Assembly: GCA_003484585.1 (NCBI GenBank)
Contig: DNBZ01000324.1
Span: 1 to 10,205, forward strand
DNA: 10,205 nucleotides
Direction: 5' to 3'
Origin: Bacteroidota bacterium
GTDB lineage: Bacteria; Bacteroidota; Bacteroidia; NS11-12g; UBA9320
Of this stretch, positions 5,466-10,205 are shown one piece after another (within the stretch, counting starts at the first letter, position 1; every line of letters begins with the position of its first letter). The notes beneath the pieces are model-generated. The model saw nothing but the letters and a program-made list of their open reading frames with translations, did not search any database and had not been told where the DNA came from. A program made the translations under genes and the position numbers.

Positions 5466-6437
5466 TTACTGAGCGTTTATCGTCCAATTGTATTCTTGGT
5501 ACGCCACGTTGTAATCCAAGGGTATTTGCGTATTCCTATACGTATTCAAATAGTCGATAATCGTTTGATTCTCTTTCACAAAATCTTCCTTGTACCACTT
5601 CATTATCATAGATACTGCTACTTCCTTAGCACTATCATCTACCTTCACAAAGATATCTGAATTGACCGCACTTTTGGCTTGCTTGGTCATTTGAGCATCT
5701 ACAGTAGATGGCAGATATGCCCTATTGATAATCGGAGGGCAACTCAAAGCTCCGCAAACCACCACAAAGTGTATGCGAGCATCATCAAACTCTTTTCGCA
5801 GTTTTACATTTTCTATTTGATCGAGAGTAAGCATTTCCCCAGCAACTTTATGCCTTTTCACCTTAAAAAATCCATCAATGTCTAGAGGAGATTTAGTAGG
5901 GTAATTATCTACCAGTGATTTAATGGTGAGTAGGTTATAGGCGTTAATGTAAAAAGCCTTGTATTCGCTAGAATTTCGTCTGCTCACCTTATGATTTTCA
6001 AATGCTGTAATCAGCTTATTAAGTTCCGTAGGCTTTGCTTTTATTTCAGTGTAGTTTACTTTTCCATTGAACACATTTTTCTGAAAGAATGCACTAGCCA
6101 AATTGAAGAAATACGGACTTGATCTACTTCCATCTTTTTGTGCTTGCTCATCAATCACAGGCACTTTTTTGATTTCTTTTTTTACTATAGACTTAAAAGG
6201 CTTAGGAGTAGATGTAACTTCTTTTATAGGAGTGCTTTCTTCACCTATAGAACCATCAGCAATTTCAGTATTTACATCCTCTATTACTTTGTTTTCATCA
6301 TCTTCACTTTTGGATAGAGCAGTTTCTGAGATTTCGGTGGTGTTGGCCTTTTCCTCAATATTACTTTTTGTATGGTTACAGCTCAAAAAAGTAAAAGTCG
6401 CTAAACATATCGTTAATTGTTTTATTATTTTTCTCAT
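5466..6437 (-). CDS. DUF547 domain lipoprotein
   Basis: 323 aa. Residues 1-20 form a lipoprotein signal ending in the lipobox FLSC, with Cys20 as the lipidated residue. Residues 21-105 are a low-complexity linker rich in Glu, Ser, Thr and Lys, suggesting the domain is held off the membrane. The DUF547 domain spans about 108-305, with the hallmarks YKAFYINAYNLLTIKSLVDNYP (159-180), LDQIENVKLRKEF (205-217) and RIHFVVVCGALSCPPI (221-236), where Cys228 and Cys233 lie next to His223. The conserved Asn, His and Cys residues have led to suggestions of a hydrolase-like fold, but no activity is established to my knowledge. The gene diverges from the oxidoreductase operon across an 86-nt gap containing a palindrome, and is followed by the GH113-like gene. 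DUF547 is certain; the role is unknown. Confidence 0.88.
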   Translation of the reverse strand: MRKIIKQLTICLATFTFLSCNHTKSNIEEKANTTEISETALSKSEDDENKVIEDVNTEIADGSIGEESTPIKEVTSTPKPFKSIVKKEIKKVPVIDEQAQKDGSRSSPYFFNLASAFFQKNVFNGKVNYTEIKAKPTELNKLITAFENHKVSRRNSSEYKAFYINAYNLLTIKSLVDNYPTKSPLDIDGFFKVKRHKVAGEMLTLDQIENVKLRKEFDDARIHFVVVCGALSCPPIINRAYLPSTVDAQMTKQAKSAVNSDIFVKVDDSAKEVAVSMIMKWYKEDFVKENQTIIDYLNTYRNTQIPLDYNVAYQEYNWTINAQ

Positions 6438-6445
6438 GATTGTGT

Positions 6446-6462
6446 GTTTCTTGCCAAGAAAC
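6446..6462. promoter_or_regulatory. Perfect 17-nt palindrome, candidate operator between divergent operons
   Basis: GTTTCTTG and CAAGAAAC are exact reverse complements around a single central C. It lies 9 nt upstream of the DUF547 ATG and overlaps a near-match to a minus-strand -7 element (TAAGTTTC, 6465 down to 6458, one mismatch to TAnnTTTG). A regulator bound here would block the leftward promoter and could also touch the rightward one 39 nt away. Short spacing and symmetry fit a homodimeric repressor better than a terminator. No regulator gene is in the window. Confidence 0.5.
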
Positions 6463-6500
6463 TTAAACGAAATTAAGTCAGTATTAGGTCTATAATCGTA

Positions 6501-6508
6501 TAACTTTG
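6501..6508 (+). promoter_or_regulatory. Candidate Bacteroidota -7 element for the oxidoreductase operon
   Basis: TAACTTTG matches TAnnTTTG exactly and ends 16 nt before the ATG at 6524. A good -33 TTG is not seen at the expected distance. If used, the leader would be roughly 10 nt. The same bases contain GGAG (6508-6511), 12 nt from the ATG, which could instead act as a weak ribosome site if transcription begins further upstream. Confidence 0.45.
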
Positions 6509-6523
6509 GAGAACTTACACTAG

Positions 6524-7840
6524 ATGGGGAATAGGAAGCACGCAGTAATTATAGGGAATGGAATAGCAGGAGTTACTGCGGCACGACATATTCGAAAAAA
6601 TTCAGATATGGAGATTACCATTATATCTTCTGAGACTAAGCACTTTTTTTCTAGAACAGCTCTTATGTATATCTACATGGGGCACATGAAGTATGAGCAT
6701 ACTAAACCGTATGAGGATAGTTTTTGGAAGAAAAATAGAATAGAACTATTGCAGGAATATGTTACCGATATAGACACAGATCAGAAAAAAGTAGCACTTC
6801 AGTCTGGCGATGCTCTCCGATATGATTCGCTGATTATAGCTACAGGCAGTAAGCCCAATAAATTTGGCTGGCCAGGTCAGGATCTACCTCAAGTGCAGGG
6901 ACTATACTCCAAACAAGATTTAGACAAACTGGAAAAGAAAGCACCTAATAATGCTGTCTGCAAAAGAGCAGTAATAGTAGGTGGAGGACTCATAGGAATA
7001 GAAATGGCAGAGATGCTGCTATCTAGAAATATCCCGATTACCTTTCTTATTCGTGAAGATAGTTTCTGGGATGGCGTGCTACCTCAGGGAGATAGTGAGC
7101 TTATTACGCGGCACATATTTAAACACCATGTGGACATAAGACTAGCTACTAATCTGAAAGAAATACATGCAGATGCCAGTGGTAATGTAAAATCAATAAC
7201 CCTAGCAGAAACGGGCGAAGAAATACAATGTGATGTAGTAGGACTAACTGCAGGAGTATCTCCTAACATTGATTTTCTGAAAGATACATCTATAGAGACA
7301 AAGCATGGCGTATTGGTAAACAGGCAATTAGAAACAAACATTCCGGATGTATACGCCATAGGAGATTGTGCGGAGCAACACGAAGGCATAGGAAACAGAA
7401 GGCCTATAGAGGCGGTGTGGTATACAGGGAGAATGATGGGAGAGGCCGTGGCACAGACAATCTGCGGCCATAGGCGAGAATACAATCCGGGTCATTGGTT
7501 TAACTCTGCTAAGTTTTTGGATATAGAGTACCAAACGTACGGATGGGTATTTGCGGCACCTAGAGATGGAGAAACGCACTTTCACTGGAGGCACGCAGAT
7601 GACGACAAGTGTATTACGATATCCTATGATAAGAGCACGAGACTATTTATAGGAATCAATACTTTTGGAATACGATTGAGGCACGAAACCATGGATAGGT
7701 GGCTTACCGAGCAGAGAGATGTAGACTATGTTTTGCAGCATCTAAAGGAAGCCAATTTTGATCCTGAGTTTTATAGGCACTACGAAAAAGAAATTTTAAA
7801 TTCATTCACGAGTCAAACCAACCAAATTACAAACGCATAA
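6524..7840 (+). CDS. NAD(P)/FAD-dependent oxidoreductase (pyridine nucleotide-disulfide type)
   Basis: 438 aa, cytoplasmic. The FAD-binding loop is VIIGNGIAGVTAARHIR (8-24), the ATG motif is LIIATGSKP (103-111), the NAD(P) loop is VIVGGGLIGIEMAE (150-163), and the second FAD motif is IPDVYAIGDCAE (273-284). This order is typical of NADH-dependent rubredoxin/ferredoxin reductases and the NirB N-terminal domain. The C-terminal 120 residues (about 318-438, rich in His, Trp and Arg) differ from those and no redox-active CxxC pair is seen near the FAD loop, so it is not a disulfide reductase of the glutathione reductase kind. The start gives the glycine loop at residue 11, as expected. The next gene begins 1 nt after the stop and encodes a membrane 4Fe-4S protein, so the two probably form an electron-transfer pair from NAD(P)H; the final acceptor is unknown. 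Confidence 0.88.
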   Translation: MGNRKHAVIIGNGIAGVTAARHIRKNSDMEITIISSETKHFFSRTALMYIYMGHMKYEHTKPYEDSFWKKNRIELLQEYVTDIDTDQKKVALQSGDALRYDSLIIATGSKPNKFGWPGQDLPQVQGLYSKQDLDKLEKKAPNNAVCKRAVIVGGGLIGIEMAEMLLSRNIPITFLIREDSFWDGVLPQGDSELITRHIFKHHVDIRLATNLKEIHADASGNVKSITLAETGEEIQCDVVGLTAGVSPNIDFLKDTSIETKHGVLVNRQLETNIPDVYAIGDCAEQHEGIGNRRPIEAVWYTGRMMGEAVAQTICGHRREYNPGHWFNSAKFLDIEYQTYGWVFAAPRDGETHFHWRHADDDKCITISYDKSTRLFIGINTFGIRLRHETMDRWLTEQRDVDYVLQHLKEANFDPEFYRHYEKEILNSFTSQTNQITNA

Positions 7841-7841
7841 A

Positions 7842-9434
7842 ATGAGTGAAACGCCACAACCGAGTATGTCACTGGCCAGTCCAGATACCTATTCACTATC
7901 CAATAAACAGAAATTAGCCTTATCTCTGGGCACTATAGGTTTACTCATACTTGTTTTAGCTTTTGCTAATTTTGGTTTGAGTGCCAATATTTGGGTGCTA
8001 GCATTAGCTCTGGGTCTTATCTCTACAGGAGTCGTGCTCTATGCTAGAGCGGCTTATTTAGATAAAATACCGGGCATTAAAAATGATGGAGTTTGGTATA
8101 AGTCTATTTCCTCTCGTGGTATTTTGGGCTGGCTCACAGGTGTAGTTCTTACCTCGTTTTATATCGTATTATATTTTTATCCAAATCTACTAGGACTAGG
8201 AGTTGATGGAGCTGCTAACACAGGACTTATAGCACTATTTGATCCTTTGAGCCAACTTTTGAGTGGCAGAGATGCGAGTCAGTGGTTTGTTTATGGCACG
8301 TTATATACCGTTGCTATTTTGGCATTTGGATATAAGTTTATGTTGAAATATAAACACAATAAGTACCAGCAATTGAGAACAGGTTCAGTTATGTTTTTTC
8401 AATTGGGATTTGCTTTTCTTATTCCTGAGTTTATGTATCGTTTGAACTCAGATTTGCCCTACTACGACCTCAAAAGTATGTGGCCGCTTAACTATTATAT
8501 ATTTGATGAATGGTCGGTAAAAGCATTTTTATCAAGTGGTAATATTGGACTAGGACTTATCATTTTTGGTATTGTCTCTGTCTTTGTAATCTCGCCTATT
8601 TTAACCTATAAATATGGTAAACGATGGTACTGCTCTTGGGTATGTGGCTGCGGAGGACTAGCCGAGACTGCAGGAGATGCTTTCAGACAATTGAGTGATA
8701 AGTCTACCGGAGCTTGGAAACTGGAAAGATGGCTCATACACACCGTCTTAGTCTTTTCTGTGCTTATGACTACCGCTGTGATTTACACGTACTTAGGCTA
8801 CGATAGCAATAATTTTTGGTTGACTAAGGATCTGTTTATTAAACTGGTTATTGGGTTTCTTACACTCGTGTTTGCTGTCATTATTATTTTCAAACACAAA
8901 GAGCTAGGCAAAGATGCTAAGTATGGAGCCATTGGTTATTTCGTACTTCTTGTAGCACTTTTGGTTATGCATTTTACAGGTACTACAGAAGAAGTTTTTT
9001 ATATAAAAGCAAGCTCGCTTCGTGCGGCATATGGTCTGTACATTGGGTCTATATTTTCAGGAGTTATCGGGACGGGGTTTTATCCTATTTTAGGGAATAG
9101 AGCTTGGTGTCGTTTTGGATGTCCTATGGCAGCTGTACTTGGTTTTCAGCAGCGAATGTTTTCTAAGTTTAGAATAACAACCAATGGAGGCCAGTGCATC
9201 TCATGTGGCAACTGCTCTACCTACTGTGAGATGGGAATAGACGTGCGTGCTTACGCTCAAAAAGGAGAAAACATAGTACGGTCTAGTTGTGTGGGGTGTG
9301 GAATATGTGCTGCGGTATGTCCTCGTGGAGTTCTCAAATTAGAAAATGGAGCTTTAGAAGGTAGAATTAATTCTAATGACATTTTGTTGGGGAATGATAC
9401 CGAACTTCGCGATTTGATTAATAAACAGAAATAA
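7842..9434 (+). CDS. Polytopic membrane 4Fe-4S ferredoxin protein (NosR/NapH/CcoG-like)
   Basis: 530 aa with about ten hydrophobic segments (roughly 25-43, 49-70, 98-117, 147-166, 182-199, 230-252, 298-318, 331-350, 361-379, 396-416). The C-terminal domain has two 4Fe-4S motifs: Cys452, 455, 458 and 462, and Cys483, 486, 489 and 493 followed by Pro. Two membrane-edge Cys motifs of the NosR/NapH type are present: RWYCSWVCGCGG (Cys264, 268, 270), where the usual Pro after the second Cys is replaced, and AWCRFGCPMAA (Cys423, 427), which is standard. Such proteins move electrons between quinol or a flavoprotein and a partner across or at the membrane. No FMN-binding domain of NosR is seen at the N-terminus. 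Tight linkage to the preceding flavoprotein supports a shared electron path. The specific partner is not shown by the sequence. Confidence 0.85.
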   Translation: MSETPQPSMSLASPDTYSLSNKQKLALSLGTIGLLILVLAFANFGLSANIWVLALALGLISTGVVLYARAAYLDKIPGIKNDGVWYKSISSRGILGWLTGVVLTSFYIVLYFYPNLLGLGVDGAANTGLIALFDPLSQLLSGRDASQWFVYGTLYTVAILAFGYKFMLKYKHNKYQQLRTGSVMFFQLGFAFLIPEFMYRLNSDLPYYDLKSMWPLNYYIFDEWSVKAFLSSGNIGLGLIIFGIVSVFVISPILTYKYGKRWYCSWVCGCGGLAETAGDAFRQLSDKSTGAWKLERWLIHTVLVFSVLMTTAVIYTYLGYDSNNFWLTKDLFIKLVIGFLTLVFAVIIIFKHKELGKDAKYGAIGYFVLLVALLVMHFTGTTEEVFYIKASSLRAAYGLYIGSIFSGVIGTGFYPILGNRAWCRFGCPMAAVLGFQQRMFSKFRITTNGGQCISCGNCSTYCEMGIDVRAYAQKGENIVRSSCVGCGICAAVCPRGVLKLENGALEGRINSNDILLGNDTELRDLINKQK

Positions 9435-9451
9435 GAACGTTAAGACTAGAA

Positions 9452-9928
9452 GTGCAATTATTTATCATCCTTTTTCTGTCCGTACTGTGTCTCACTCCTA
9501 ATGGAGAGAAGCACTATTCTAAGGTGTATTATGCCGATGGAAATATAGCATGTGAAGGTTGGGTGCAGGACTCTAAAAAAGTAGATTTCTGGATATTTTA
9601 CCATGCCAATGGTCAAGTGAAGAATAAGGGGCATTATGCCTTAGGCTATCGAGAAAAGTATTGGCATCATTATACAAATAATGGGTCACTAGAAAGTGAA
9701 GGACATTATCTGAAAGGGAAAAAGAATAACTGGTGGTCCTACTACAATAGTACGGGTGAGGTGATACACAAATGTCAACTTCACAATGATGTTAAGAATG
9801 GCTATTGTCTGCATTTCAAAGGCAATGAGATAGTAAAAGCGTCGAGATATAGTGAAGGTAAAAAACAACAAGAATGGACAGATTACACGGTATTCACAAG
9901 AGAAAATAATCTGCTAAACCTACGATGA
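9452..9928 (+). CDS. Secreted YwqK/MORN-like repeat protein
   Basis: 158 aa starting with GTG at 9452; the frame has no ATG or other good start between the upstream stop (9422) and this codon. Residues 1-15 (MQLFIILFLSVLCLT) are a signal peptide; VLC is a poor lipobox. The body is five tandem repeats of about 24 residues starting near 26, each with an aromatic pair, a G (ADGNI, ANGQV, NNGSL, STGEV), a second GxY/GW and a basic turn before Trp, as in GHYALGYREKYWHHY. This is the MORN-like pattern of proteins annotated as YwqK-family antitoxins. No toxin gene is adjacent and the protein is exported, so an antitoxin role is unlikely here. The start is 17 nt after the ferredoxin gene, and the stop overlaps the glycosyltransferase ATG (ATGA 9925-9928). 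The function is unknown; a cell-surface or binding scaffold is plausible. Confidence 0.78.
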   Translation: MQLFIILFLSVLCLTPNGEKHYSKVYYADGNIACEGWVQDSKKVDFWIFYHANGQVKNKGHYALGYREKYWHHYTNNGSLESEGHYLKGKKNNWWSYYNSTGEVIHKCQLHNDVKNGYCLHFKGNEIVKASRYSEGKKQQEWTDYTVFTRENNLLNLR

Positions 9929-10205
9929 TCAAAGTAATTATACCTGCGTATAACGAAGAGGAGTCTATCTCCAAAGTACTAAACGATATCCCTAGTCTAG
10001 TAGATGAGGTAATCGTGGTAAATAATGGATCTACCGATGCCACTGCTCAGCGTGCCAAAGATGCGGGAGCCACAGTGATAAGCGAGCCTAGACGTGGGTA
10101 TGGATATGCTTGCTTAGCGGGTATGGAGCACATAGCTAGTTGCTCAGCATTGCCAGATATTGTAGTATTCTTAGATGGTGATTACAGTGATTACCCAGAA
10201 GAGCT
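9925..10205 (+). CDS. Family 2 glycosyltransferase, N-terminal part (3' end outside window)
   Basis: 93 codons are visible from the ATG at 9925, which overlaps the previous stop by 4 nt. The start VIIPAYNEEESISKVL (4-19), the VDEVIVVNNGSTDAT block (26-40) and the metal-binding FLDGDYSD (82-89, with Asp84 and Asp86) are the standard GT-A nucleotide-sugar site of GT2 enzymes. EPRRGYGYACLAGMEH (54-69) resembles the polyprenyl-phosphate mannosyl/glucosyltransferase (DPM1-like) branch. The expected product transfers a sugar from a nucleotide donor to a lipid or other acceptor at the cytoplasmic face; whether C-terminal membrane segments follow cannot be seen. It does not look like the TIGR04283 arsenosugar-associated GT2, whose N-terminus differs. 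A role in arsenosugar transfer is possible from its location only. Confidence 0.88.
   Translation, partial: MIKVIIPAYNEEESISKVLNDIPSLVDEVIVVNNGSTDATAQRAKDAGATVISEPRRGYGYACLAGMEHIASCSALPDIVVFLDGDYSDYPEE

Noticed and set aside
6103..6495. 130-codon + frame opposite the DUF547 N-terminal region with a hydrophobic run
   Set aside because: Its apparent membrane character comes from the complement of the Glu/Lys/Ser-rich linker; it also crosses the divergent promoter region.
7084..7594. Two minus-strand open frames opposite the oxidoreductase gene
   Set aside because: They overlap each other and a clear flavoprotein gene, with no domain features.
9452..9928. Toxin-antitoxin pair based on the YwqK annotation
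   Set aside because: No toxin gene is adjacent, the protein carries a signal peptide, and its coupled partner is a glycosyltransferase.

Overview
The window looks like a chromosomal segment of a member of the Bacteroidota, probably a Flavobacteriales-type organism. Support comes from low-to-moderate GC, two good matches to the Bacteroidota promoter element TAnnTTTG, mostly weak or absent Shine-Dalgarno sequences, and the families present (DUF547 lipoprotein, YwqK-type repeat protein, GH113-like hydrolase, NosR/NapH-like ferredoxin). Genus and species cannot be told from the sequence. No rRNA, tRNA, CRISPR array, insertion sequence or phage gene was seen.

Bases 1-3523 (+ strand) hold the 3' part of a tightly packed arsenosugar operon: arsS (radical SAM, 5' end cut by the window edge), a secreted rhodanese-like protein, a TIGR04282/DUF2064 transferase, a purine nucleoside phosphorylase and arsM. 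Gaps are 2 and 3 nt, followed by 4-nt and 1-nt overlaps. A coherent route can be read from it. ArsM methylates arsenite and ArsS attaches the 5'-deoxyadenosyl group of SAM. The phosphorylase would then remove adenine, leaving an arsenic-bearing ribose-1-phosphate. The TIGR04282 protein resembles CofC/MobA-type nucleotidyltransferases and may activate that sugar phosphate. ArsM and ArsS roles are established for the families; the later steps are inference.

Bases 3524-6437 carry three minus-strand genes: an unrecognised 133-aa protein behind a good promoter match, a GH113-like glycoside hydrolase with both catalytic glutamates, and a DUF547 lipoprotein. Two perfect hairpins lie between them (4232-4260 and 5441-5458).

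The divergent gap 6438-6523 holds a perfect 17-nt palindrome, a candidate operator, and a promoter match facing right. Bases 6524-10205 (+ strand) form a second operon: a NAD(P)/FAD oxidoreductase, a polytopic membrane 4Fe-4S protein (1-nt gap), a secreted YwqK-like repeat protein, and a family 2 glycosyltransferase cut by the right edge (4-nt overlap). The first two look like an electron-transfer pair. The glycosyltransferase could be the acceptor step for an activated arsenosugar, but this link rests only on proximity.
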